Positions 1-10,900 of a DNA stretch of 64,000 nt are shown one piece after another. The notes under the pieces are model-generated. The model ran no database searches. It was not told where the DNA came from and saw only the letters and a list, made by a program, of their open reading frames with translations. Both the position numbers and the translations under genes were made by a program. Location: assembly GCA_914767715.1 (NCBI GenBank), contig OU612065.1, positions 19,342,001 to 19,406,000 on the forward strand, written 5' to 3'. Source of the stretch: Membranipora membranacea. Its lineage: Eukaryota > Bryozoa > Gymnolaemata > Cheilostomatida > Membraniporidae. How positions within the stretch are numbered: position 1 is the first letter of the stretch; every line of letters begins with the position of its first letter.

Positions 1-254
1 AGGGAAAAACAGCACATTCATCAGTGCCTTACTTCTGCTGGCCTTCAGCAAGTAGTTGTAGGTACATCTTTCATCAGTAACCATGGCAATGAAAGTTTGT
101 TAGACCATAATAGACAGTTTTCTGAGCTCGTTTTTATGCCCCAATTCGGAGTTGTCCTCTCTCCAGTTTGGTACTTTTTAACCCACGCCGCATAGGAAAA
201 ACCTGCTGAAAGAGGGTTTTATTGAAAACCCTGATGCTAGGATAAAAATAATTT

Positions 255-2248
255 TTGATTCATGTTAATTGTGATTTATTAGTGAACGCCTGTAAGATAT
301 TGACATGTGACAGATCTATTTCTGATCACTACGCCACATTCCTTCAAATTGGTAGAATCAAACCTGTAAAGGCAAAACGATTGCTGATTAAATCTCGGAA
401 CTTTAAAAACCTAAACCCTATGGACTTTTACAATGACTGCTCTCATCTTCAACTCCGGCAAATCGCTTCAGATCCCAACCTATCCATTCATGAACAGACA
501 GAGAAATTAGATCAAGTAATCATAAGTATAGTTGAAAAGCATGCACCTGAAAAAACAAATCGAGTGCGTTGCAAGAAAAACAGATGGCTAACACCAGAAA
601 TACTACGTCTCATCACCCTCAGAAACAAGTACTATAAACAGGTTTTCAAATCTGTTCACTCTCCACCAAACTATCGGCCGATCTCCTCCCTCCCAATATT
701 ATCCAAAATATTCGAATCTGATATGAAGAACCAGATGATGCTGTTCACTGAAAAACACAATCTGTTCTCTGACAAACAATTTGGCTTCAGACAAAATCAC
801 TCTACTGAACAAATGCTGCTTTCTGTGCTACAAGAAAACAAAACTGGATCAGACTGCTCCCTGCTACATTAGAGCTATATCCCTAGACGTCCGAAAAGCC
901 TTTGACACTGTTAACCACAAACTTCTCTTGCACACCCTAGGCTAAAGGCAATTCTCACCCACCTCAGTAATGCTCTTAGAATCATACCTCACCAGCAGAT
1001 CCCAAATCGTGAAAGTCGGAGAGTCAAAATCAAATTCACTACCAATCACATGCGGAGTCCCACAAGGCTCCATTCTCGGCCCCATCCTCTTCAACCTTGC
1101 TATCAATGGATTGTTAATGTCTTTTGTAAATTCATTTGCTTACGCAGACGACACTTTGTTATTCTGTGAGGCAACAAGTATACCAGAGGTTCTAGAAAAA
1201 TCCAATACTTTATTGGAAGATGCATCTCAATGGTATAGCAGTCATCTCCTAAAACTCAACGTTCAGAAAACGCAATTTTGTATCTTCTCAAACAGGAATC
1301 TAAACGATTATTACCCCTTGAGTTTTCAAAACACAAAAATTGAATCACAGCTATCAATCAATGTTCTGGGAGTTGCTCTCGACACAGACCTCGCATTTCA
1401 TACCAATGCTACTGATGTTGCAACTAGAGCAAACAAACTAGTCTATCTTATTTCTAAACTTAAAAAATACATGTATGTTGAAGATTTCCTTAAAACTTAC
1501 AAAAGCATTGTCCGACCAATATTAGAATATTGCTCAGCAATTTACCTAGATACTATACAAAAGGTCACTGGAACAATTGAGAAAGTTCAAAATAGAGCAA
1601 TCAGAATTATTGTATCTCCTCCCAAGAAATTTTCTGTCACAACTGGTAGATTGCTTTAGTATTTAACCCACACTACTAAGTAGGCGACAATACCTATTTC
1701 ATAATTTTACACATAAAAAAGTTGCAAAAAACAAAGCTTCTAAGCATATCCTTAATCTAGTTCAAAAGTCCCGAAAGCATCAGCGTTGTCTGAGAAGCAA
1801 CTGCACTATAATTATTAAGCCTCATTCCGAACAAATTTTGGAAAATCAGCCCTTTTAAACTTACTTCACCAATATACACTTAAAGATAAATCAGCTAAAA
1901 CTCTTCTGACTTATGATTTAACAGGAACATGATACAGTAAACTCATAGTTTTATATCTCAACATTCTTTCATATATTTCTTATTTGCCAAACCGTTAATT
2001 TTTCGGCTAATCAGCTCCCCAACTGCAACACTATTATCCGATCTTATTATTCTTTAATACGTTTTTTACCTCATAACCAGTATGTAATGCCACATGTTAT
2101 TAATTATGATTAACTCTGTGTTTAACTTTGCTAGTAAACGTAATATATTTTTTTTGCTGTTTTCAGAGGTCAACAAGTTACCTATAATAGAATACTTTTT
2201 GTTATCGATACACTTCTAAGAAAACCTCTATAAATAAATAAATAATAA
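255..2248 (+). mobile_element. Degenerate non-LTR retrotransposon (Jockey/CR1-type LINE)
   Basis: This is a broken LINE lying in intron 1 of SLC5 copy A, antisense to that gene. The reading frame at 255-872 begins with what looks like the end of an endonuclease domain (SDHYATF) and continues into reverse transcriptase (NYRPISSLPILSKIFE, then a QFGFRQNHST block). A second frame, 970-1659, holds the catalytic core: CGVPQGSILGPILFN and the FAYADD box. Much of the stretch between endonuclease and RT is missing, the two frames are separated by a stop and frameshift, and translation past 1659 is scrambled. The 3' tail (about 2165-2248) ends in TAAATAAATAATAAT-like repeats and resembles a second tail at 11905-12003, so both probably belong to one family. 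The element is dead. The exact clade is a guess. Confidence 0.85.
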
Positions 2249-3740
2249 TGCTGTACGCCATGTCGAAAATCGGTTCACCAAACTTTACAAGCCATTTTCT
2301 TGACTTAAGATTTGCAGTTTTTTCCCTGTCGCGACATTTATTTTGACTCATAACATTTTTTGCAATAATGCTACAGTAAAAATAAACATGCATTCAGAAT
2401 CCTCAGAAAATTCTGTATCTGTTGATATCAAATGCCCAGAAACTTCAATTTTAACCCTAAGGTACATTTTAACTTGGGATGGCTCAGTTATTTTCACAGT
2501 TGAAACCTCCAAAATATTTGATGTTGAGTCGCAGTGACCTCTGAAAGTTCATTTTGGGGCAAAAAGTACACTTTTTAAATTAAGCCCTCGGTGCCTAGCC
2601 CTGTTCACACGGCCACGGGTTTTGGTTTTTTTGGTTTGGCTTTGGTTTGGTTTTGTCAAAAAACCAAAAAAAACCAAATCCCGTGGCCGTGTGAACAGGG
2701 CTACTCTGTGCCTTGTTATTGGGGTATTTGATAAGTTTATGCTTAAACCATATAGAGGAGGCATGGCACTAACTGGAGGAGTGACATTTTGTGACACTTT
2801 ATGTTTTTAGGCCTCCTGTCTTCGAAACTTAAACTTGATTTTTGCAATAGTAATAATGCCGTTTCTGACCCCTCATTACATGCGGCCCCATTAATGCAGA
2901 AACACAAATTCCCAATTTACTATACTATTTTGGTCTTGTCTGGTCTTTTCTGTCACTTCCATCAATAATCTTACCAGATTACAGATCCTGGTTGTCACAA
3001 CTGTATCAGATAATAACCCAAATTTTCACTAATTTAGGACAACATTTTCCAGTCATGATTCTAGATTTTGATTGAAGCGATTATTGATTATGGCTTTACA
3101 TTTTGAGATATTTGGACTTTTGTGGCTAAACTATACTTTATTTGGTCCAAAACATACACTCCTCACTAGCCAAAAACCTGAAAATAGGTTAAACAGCATG
3201 TTATACACACCAGCTGCCATAAAACTAGAGAGTATTTCCAAGGTTTTGATCGTGGTGTTTGATGATAAATTCAATAGCAGAGAAGTGATGAGCATAAACA
3301 TTTCTCTCTCGATGCTGAGCAATCCCCCAAAAAAGGTGATCCATTGTTGCAAACAATGTGCTTCGCATGTAATACAGCATATATTTTCATCACGCTTTTG
3401 CATAACGTAATTTGCTGCATCATTTTGCCCATTGCTGCCTATATGTTTCCAATGTAATTTAGTTAATGTACAATTAATCAAGTTAGAAGCTTGTGGTTTA
3501 AAAAAATTTGCGATATTAAACATTAGTCAGACTACTAGCAACGTATTAGTGAAGAATTTTGAGGGATGGGACAAGTAGTTCTTGAGAAACTGAAAAGGCG
3601 ATATATCACGTTAATTAAAACTCACCTTACGAATAACTACAATATTATTCATATTGATACATGATGGTGTAATCGATCAACAGGAGGAGTCTACTCAAGC
3701 TAAACAAACAGCAATACAAGGTTCAGATGCAAGAACTCAC
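1926..3740. other. Intron 1 of SLC5 copy A (rest): MITE and no coding exon
   Basis: No exon 2 of the symporter is recognisable anywhere to the left of 3741, so intron 1 of copy A must exceed 3.7 kb or the copy is truncated beyond the window. The stretch holds the LINE 3' tail, a palindromic element at 2596-2703, and AT-rich sequence. The open frames seen here (for example 3131-3523 minus) show no family resemblance and no splice context. Confidence 0.5.
2596..2703. mobile_element. Fold-back MITE flanked by TA
   Basis: A near-perfect inverted repeat of about 108 bp. The left arm TAGCCCTGTTCACACGGCCA is mirrored by the right arm ending GTGAACAGGGCTA. The inner part is T-rich (TTTTGG repeats) on one side and A-rich on the other, so the whole element can form one hairpin. 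The outer TA on both sides fits a TA target-site duplication, as in Tc1/mariner-type MITEs. No coding capacity. Confidence 0.7.
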
Positions 3741-3925
3741 CTTGCCAAAAGACTGCAGGAGACTGGAAACCAAGGCATGTTTTTATCTGCAAACAGATAC
3801 TCCCGAGTCGTTTTCTGTTTCCCTCCACTAAACGCATAGTAAAATCCGATGGAAGCTGACAGCAACAAAACTACAGCCAGGACAACATAGTCTGGCCATT
3901 GAAAATATATGGGATCTGTTGCCAT
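3741..3925 (-). CDS. SLC5 sodium/solute symporter copy A, exon 1 (partial gene)
   Basis: First coding exon of the leftmost tandem symporter copy. The start codon is at 3925 and the exon ends at a GTGAG donor in phase 2. The 61 encoded residues are nearly the same as those of copies B and C: a short N-terminus (MATDPIYFQWPDYVVL), the first transmembrane helix, then YYAFSGGKQKTTREYLFAD, the re-entrant start typical of SMCT/SMVT-type SLC5 proteins. Copy A shares GGKQ and VVLLLSA with B where C has GGNQ and VVLMLSA, which suggests A and B are the younger pair. Remaining exons must lie to the left of the window. Whether the gene is intact cannot be judged here. Confidence 0.8.
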
Positions 3926-4020
3926 GTTGAAGTTTTTCTAATGTTTTCTGCTGATCTTGATGTGCATACATATATTATATATAAGGCCATCTTATCTCAA
4001 TTCATCCATTGGTTGATTGG
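3926..4020 (-). promoter_or_regulatory. Predicted promoter of SLC5 copy A (CCAAT, GATA, TATA)
   Basis: Read on the minus strand towards the start codon at 3925: two CCAAT boxes (4016-4020 and 4008-4012), a GATAAG motif (3991-3996) and a TATA-like run (3971-3984) about 50 nt before the start codon. The same order and similar spacing occur before copies B and C, so the block was either retained by selection or is recent duplication. The 5' UTR would be only about 20-30 nt. Confidence 0.5.
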
Positions 4021-4336
4021 TCGATTGTAATCATATTTTATCATAAATATGTCAATGCCTTCTTATTGCTTCTTTTGTTTTTTGTTTTCACATGGTCTTA
4101 TTTGCTTCATGCATTGATCGGTGGTTAATATAAGTTCATAATAATTGCTTGTGAAGAGAGGCTAATCATAAATCATAAATCCTTACTCTGTGATATTACC
4201 ATAGAATTCAAGATTAAACAAGGATCAGAATTACCACTAGTATCTTTTTTGTAACCAGTGGCTAATGATGAGGGCAGTAAAATATTTTAACAATTCTTTC
4301 TACATTTTCGCTTCAATGTTATAACTTAGTTCGGAC

Positions 4337-4417
4337 AATTTAACGCAAAAGAATGCCAAAAAAGACCTCAAAAGTCCCTAAAAATAGCTGCTTTTTGGCA
4401 TTATTTTGCGTTAAATT
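4337..4417. mobile_element. Fold-back MITE
   Basis: Imperfect palindrome: left arm AATTTAACGCAAAAGAATGC (4337 onward) mirrored by GCATTATTTTGCGTTAAATT ending at 4417, with a short unpaired centre. No target duplication was identified with certainty. Confidence 0.5.
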
Positions 4418-5220
4418 CAAGAAAAATGAAGATGCAATGGAAATTTATGTTGGCATTTCTTGTGTGCACCATGGTTAATGAAAGCGGCTTCGTATGTGAG
4501 AACTTTCAAAAAACTTTGTTAGGTCACAATAATGGTTATTTGGAGAGCATGTTTGGCGTTATGCAAAGGTGGCGAAAATATTAGCCGTATTCGAGAGTCT
4601 ACTGTCATTGCAATATGCAAGCTAATTTTTTGAAAGTCAATGTGTATGACATTTGATGAGTACTCTAAGAGAAAATCATAATTAATTTTGATTCGAGCCT
4701 ATGATCTGTTGTGAATTAATGATTGAAATTTCACATATTTTCACGGCTCCACAAAAAAATACGTTGTATGGCGTGACGTAAAAAGTCAATTTAGACTAGT
4801 CATATATCAAAGAAAATCAAATTTTACGATGAACAAAATCTCTAAGTATACATTCCACCTGATTTGAAATTTCTTGCAATTAATTTGACTGCTTGCTCAA
4901 TCTGCATTGACAAAAAGAGTGTTTTCTGCCTCATTTCCTCCCTAAAATGACACAACGTCATCGAATCAAGTTTTTGTTCAGCTATTCATTTTCAGTAGCT
5001 CGGCAGCTTTCCAACGATATATGATATGTTGATATTAGGATCGGTCTTTGACATTACCTTAAAGGTTCATTACATGCATCCAAGCATTTTACACTAAGGC
5101 AGTTGGTCAGTAAGGTGTCAACAGCGAAAAAATTCGAATCTCACTTTAGAGATGTAATTGGTGACGGCGTTTACACCTTCATTGCAATTAAGCAGGAGGC
5201 AACAATTGCTAACGATATCC

Positions 5221-6700
5221 ATAACTTTTACTTATCATAGCTTTTAATGTTTTTTTGTTTTCAATACTTAATTGTTTCATTGTGAAATTTATTGTTTAAC
5301 TGTGAAAAATTTGCATAACTTCATACAGCGGTAATAAACCCTGTCAGTAGGCTATACTTATACGGGGCTTCATGATGGCAGGTTTTGGGAGAGCCTATAC
5401 ATGGTCATGTGGTGTGGGTGTCAGCCTGCAACCACTTGCAACCACCTGTACCTGAAATGGTGTGAATATTAAATGTGATACTGTAGCATCATGTTTACAC
5501 AGATAAAATATATCTAGATCATAGGTGGGCAACCTTTTCTTGAAAAAGGCCAATTTTACGCAGGCTCAACTCAAAAGGCCGCAACATATCCTTCAGGGAT
5601 AAAATTGGAACTGGAGTAACAATTTTGGCACATCCTATTTTGTAAATACTAAAACGGATTTGTGTAAAGACTGCAGTATGTTGCAAGAACCATCAACTCA
5701 ACAGAAATATCGGTTTATCTAATCTTCTGGAGTTTAGTGGAGTCATTTTACCTCATGATTTGATATTGTATGTGTCTGTATCCCTGTGTTTCATGTGTAT
5801 GACAAAGGACAGGGTGGGTGTGAGAGGGGTGCTGTAGTGCCCTCTAGCGGTTTGATTGTAAAATAGTTCATAACAGGACAGTTGAGATGGAGAAGTAAGT
5901 ATTTTCGAGCAGCGAAAAAAGGATTTTTGAAGTTTTTTGCGCCCTGTCATAATTTTCATCTTACAGGGCCCACCCTCCTACAAGGGAGGAATATTTTTGC
6001 AAATGGTTGTGAAATGAAAGGCCATATAGGACATTTAACCCATAATGCAGGAGCACTTTTAACAAAGAGACTTTTTGATACAAATCTACCTTTCGTCCAA
6101 AATGACGGTTTTGTAAAAAAATACTAATTACTATTGTAATTTTAACATCCAAAGGTTACTGTTTTGCGTCATTGCGAAAGAAAGACAACTTGAGAAAGTC
6201 GTTGGCACCAGTACCACAGTTATGATGATTTTGCGTAGAGTTGCTGGGGAAGCTTTGCATAATACAGAATGGCCACTATTTTGAAATATCTTGTACTTAC
6301 AGAGCGCTATGCATACTTGGTCCTCCACATAACGCAAGAGGAATCAAAATTGATGTGTAATAACTTTTTTAGGCATGTAAGGCCACAAAAAGGCCGCAAA
6401 ATATTACCCATTAGGCTGCACTGGCAAAAAGACCGCAGGTTGCCCACAGCTGATCTAGATAATGAAACCGACATACACAAAGATGCAATATCTCAAAGGT
6501 TGTATAAAACTGCTAAGTGGTAATCCAGTCAGCAGATTACATCAACTTACTTTCTAAACCCATAGAAGGGTTCAACATGGTGTGGTGACCAATTAACTGA
6601 AAAAGTGGGATGATAACCAAGCCAATTTTGTTAATCAGCCTGATGATTCAGCTAATCAGGTCATTGACTGCATAACTTAGCTAATGTGGTTTGCGTTACC
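5221..6700. repeat. Duplicated SLC5 upstream spacer, copy A
   Basis: This spacer is paralogous to 19160-19760 and in part to 28740-29190. Shared landmarks: CATACAGCGG near 5320, GGGGCTTCATGATGGCAGG near 5365, GGTGTGGGTGTCA near 5412, AGCATCATGTTTACACAGAT near 5485, the ATCTAGAT site (split here by a hAT element), GATGCAATATCTCAAAG near 6482 and the TTCAACATGGTGTG block near 6570. No coding exon was found. The rest of the spacer towards 7980 also resembles 19760-21060. Confidence 0.7.
5520..6452. mobile_element. Non-autonomous hAT-like DNA transposon, 933 bp, with 8-bp TSD
   Basis: The insertion is flanked by a direct 8-bp duplication ATCTAGAT (5512-5519 and 6453-6460). Both paralogous spacers keep a single copy of this octamer at the matching position (19422-19429 and 28883-28890), so they are empty sites. 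Ends are inverted: the left end reads CATAGGTGGGCAACCT and the reverse complement of the right end reads CAGCTGTGGGCAACCT. The TGGGCAACC core and 8-bp duplication are typical of hAT elements. The small open frames inside show no transposase motif. Insertion happened after the spacer duplicated. Confidence 0.82.
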
Positions 6701-7097
6701 AAATGATAAAGGGATCTGAATCTGAAGTCAATATGCTGTGCTGAGAAGCATTGCCGTGTCATCAGTTGATATTGCCATTTTTTATCATTACCTCAATGAT
6801 GCTGCTGATATCTGCTGGTGCCTAACTATGTTACAATAAACACAGACACAGAGGCAGCATACTTGTAAATATATCTGCGTATCTGCAAGAGTCTCATTTC
6901 TTCTGGTATACTGACAAAGTTTCCAATCATATTATCATAATAATGTATTGAGGTAGAAAATACTCCAGCTAAAAAAGCAGATGAGCACCAACCATAAGAT
7001 TAAAAATTTAAATAAAACAGTCAGTTTGAATAATATACATAATTATAGGGCCATATTTGAAGAAGACATGAGTAACACCTGTGTTTTTTTTCTCCAG

Positions 7098-7143
7098 CCG
7101 GAGGGCCGTCGAAAGGGGGAAAGAGTCTGGGGGCCCAGACTAA
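7098..7143 (+). repeat. G-rich dispersed motif, copy 1
   Basis: One of five copies of a G-rich block with consensus GGGGGCAAGAKTCTGGGGGC followed by TCAGACTA. This copy is preceded by CCGGAGGGCC, which is also seen at the copy at 38376-38428. It may be the end of an unrecognised transposon family. Confidence 0.4.
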
Positions 7144-7499
7144 GGTGTTTGTGGTGGCAATTCAAAATGTTGGCTACCCTACTATGATGATGATATTTGA
7201 TCCTTTTATATATCATGGTAGCAGCTTTTACAGTTTCTTGAAAATGTATTTTGCCACATGTTGGTGTTTGCTGAGGTCTTCTTGAGTAAAACGCTATGTT
7301 TCCAAGTCATCTAGTTCCACCCCCTTGTTCACTTCCCCCTCAAAGAAAAAAAATCAATTTATCATTTTTCAAAGTCTATAACATGACACCCATTTCTCCT
7401 TTCATCTTATTTACCAACAAATCATCATTTATACCTCAGAGGAGTTAAGTATTTACAGGAGGAAAAGTTTGTCTGTCCCGAGCAGGGTGGGTTGCAGGG

Positions 7500-7982
7500 T
7501 AGATGGCAGGGTGGGTGGCAGAGCTGGTAGCAGGGCTGGTGTAGTGGTTAAAGGTTTAAATACTAATTTAAATACCCATGCTGTTGATAAAGGTAAGCCC
7601 TCCATTCATAACCCTTGTTTGCCCATTCTTACCCAATACAAGTGGTGTGCTGAATAGATATCATGTGAGTTTTATCACATAAGCGCATTCTCCACAGGGA
7701 CCAGGGAAGGGAACTAACTGAACTGCAATCAAGTTCAAACCATTTAGACAATTATTTATTGGGAGGTTTTTCAATATAAATAAACAAAACCTTTTGAGCC
7801 TTGGTGATAACCAATCACTCTCTTGTCTTCCAGTTAGGCCAATAAGCCGCCATTAGATAGAAAACGATTTAAATCTAATCCTGACCTCAGACCTGACCTG
7901 AGAGGGCTTATTCTCCCATCAAAATTTTGGCAAGGGGGGGGGGCGCTGATCTAAGGCCACCCTTAGTGCTTCAAAGATCATA
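7500..7982 (-). other. 3' region of SLC5 copy B with candidate poly(A) signal
   Basis: A degenerate GGGTGGCAG-type minisatellite stretch lies at about 7485-7545, with a related one at 20640-20735 downstream of copy C. On the minus strand an AATAAA hexamer (plus positions 7755-7760) lies about 220 nt downstream of the stop codon of copy B and could be its polyadenylation signal. No gene was found here. Confidence 0.35.
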
Positions 7983-10900
7983 CTATGTTTTGTCTATGTG
8001 TACCTTCTCTTCACTTCTAATCTTTTCGTCATCCTCTGTGTTAGGAGCAGAGGCTTCTATTAACTCATCTTCAGTGAAGTCTATATACTCTTTCCAGATC
8101 TTACACAGTACTTTACTCTGAGTGACTCTTGGTGTCAGTAAGCGAAAGTTGACTTTGTGCTTCTTGGTCCTGTCTGGATACAAATACATTGGCCAGGGTT
8201 AGTTGGGATGGATGGAGAGATCTCAAGGCCGAGAAAAAGCAACAGGGAATTTCTGAAGCAGTTGTCCTCCTATAGCTCCATGCTATCCACTGCTAGGTTA
8301 CATTGCAAAATACATTGAATTGTCTCTGATTTAGGAATTTTACAAAGTGATTATACGTCAATATTAAAATATTGACCGCTTAATTTTAAAGAGATTTGGT
8401 AAGAAGATAAAAAATACATGATAACATAACTTTTACAAATATTACCACGTCCTAGCAAAAACATATTAGTGTGTCATTGGTGTGTTTAGCCAAAACAACG
8501 GCACTTATTTGCTTTTTAGACAAAAAACTGAATCTGAGGCAACACTGCTTGGCTGTGACCTACTTGTTATGATGCTGACTATGACCGCCACTAAGGTTGT
8601 CACCAATATTCCCGCAGTTTGAGTCCAGGCATATGATATATCATATATAGCATCAACACCAGTCCTGCAAAATACATGGGAGGTAGAATTACATATTGCA
8701 CCATTACATATTCCACCAGCACTCCCAAAGATGATGTGCACATAACACTACAACAACATGTTTTAATTAGCAAAGCATTGAATTAGAATTTGGCTGTTAT
8801 CTATTTAGTGATTCATTTTCCGGAAATCACCAGATGACTGCCATGTGAATAATGTACAATACAAGTGAGATGCAAAAATTAAATCATTTTCCACAAAAAT
8901 ACAAAAAATAAATCAATTCAACTGGGTCCGACATGGCGCTGTTAGACTTTGATATGAATCTTACCGATAGTGTGATTTGGGGTTCCATGTAGATGGGTCA
9001 TATATTGGGGAGCTGATATTCACAAGCTCAGTTGTGTTAGTAATATTACAGCCTGCCGTAGACAGTGGAAAGGCATATACATATGGCTTGTTTATTAATC
9101 CCCCTATACCCGTCCATCCAGAATATACTGAAACAATGAAAATATGATGATGGTAAATTGCAGAGCAACATGGAAAGGGCAGTTAGACCATCTTTTGTAC
9201 AAAAACCTCATAGGAATTAACTTTAATGATGCATAATTGTAACATCAGTAACAAACCTGCTCCACAGATGAAGGCTATCAGCACGGCTCTTCTGTTCACA
9301 AATGGTAGAAATATTCCCATGGAGAAGACAGCAAGACTGGGACCACCGAATACGCTGATAACTGTTATTACCATCTATAAATATAATAGTCTAATATATA
9401 ATTAATACAAATAATAATATAATATAATAAATAAATATATTAATCAATAGTCCCAAACATAATTATTTAAATTATTTTTTAGATAGTTGTTTCCATATGT
9501 TTCAATAACGCCACACCCCCAACTCCCCCTCCCCTCCTGTGACAGAATGTGAGGCATTGTATTGGATAGGATAGGCCTGCATATTAAGTTTTAAAAGAGT
9601 AATAGAGGCAACTAAAATCAGTTTCAGGAGTCAGCAGTCTTACTGTTAAGGGTAAGGACATGTGATCATATGATCCAGCTTCCATAACCGGCGCCGGCTG
9701 CCATTTCTGATTTTGTACTGGCAAGGCAGGTCTGTCCGGATCTGGGTCATCAATACAGGAGGTCTACTATGTGCTTGCGTGCAGTATAAAGATCCCCCTC
9801 TGCTTTTTGGTATTTACCCCACACAAGCCACCTGCGCTTAAGTGGGGTCTGTTAACTAGGGTGGTCAAGTAGAGCTGTGTATTGAAAAAGAAACAAAAAA
9901 TTCAAATCAAAGCTAGGACAATGAACTCAATCATAAGTTGATCAATTAACAATGGGTTTAGTTCATTGGCTCAATCAACCCAAATTTTATACAGTGATAA
10001 AAATCTGTGTAATACAATCATCAACTCACAGAAATGAGGCTGCTGCCAAAGTTTTTAGCAAAGAGCGTAAATACCACAGACAGGGCTCCGAAAACTATGG
10101 AGAGGATTTTAGTGGCCACTGTGGCTTGGTGGTCGGTCATCTGTGGCCTCAGTGGTTTTATAATATCTGTCATCAACATCGTGGCTGAAGCATTCACTGA
10201 AGAGCTTATGGTGCTTTAAAAGAAACAAAAAACAAAGTGTTCACTCAGATAAAGTCAAACTCAGTCTGAATTATACTAATCTGTAGGCATTTTGATGAGT
10301 CTAGCTTTCAGCTTCATAACCGATGTAAAAAATTAGAACATTATAGTCAACAAAACATTGATCGTGTTGGGGTAGTCATCTTCCAGCGCATCACAATGAT
10401 TATTTTATGTTGCTTTGCTTTTTACAGCCAAGCTTTACTGTTCTGATCTAAAACCACATGTGTGCTCACAATCGCATAAAACTTATCTAAAATTCTCAAA
10501 AGGAACTCTTAGATTGCACTGCACAGAGTTCTATGGCTATGGTGGGGGGTGAGGGGGGTGTCCTACTACACTACTGGTTTGTACCTTAAGGATTAGGTGA
10601 GGGAAAAGAGCTACATGGCTTTTGTGGGGGGGGGGGTCCTACCCCTAATACAATACTGGTTTGTACCTTAAGGATCCACTGAAGATAGCTGAGAGAATGA
10701 ATCCTGGTAGACCCGGCATGTGACCAAAGAGCTTCATCACAAAGAGAGGATAATACTAAAACATAGAATAAGAATTTATAGCAAAGTTGTGAATGTGATA
10801 TTGCAACAGTCTGGTATAGGGACGCTGTGAAGTTGTACATGTATATACTAGTCAATCAATACAAAAATAGTAGATACAGTCTCCAAGTAGAGTCTTTCAC

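Noticed and set aside
5882-6127. Open frame inside the 933-bp hAT-like element
   Set aside because: No transposase motif (no hAT dimerisation or DDE-like block); short frames expected by chance.
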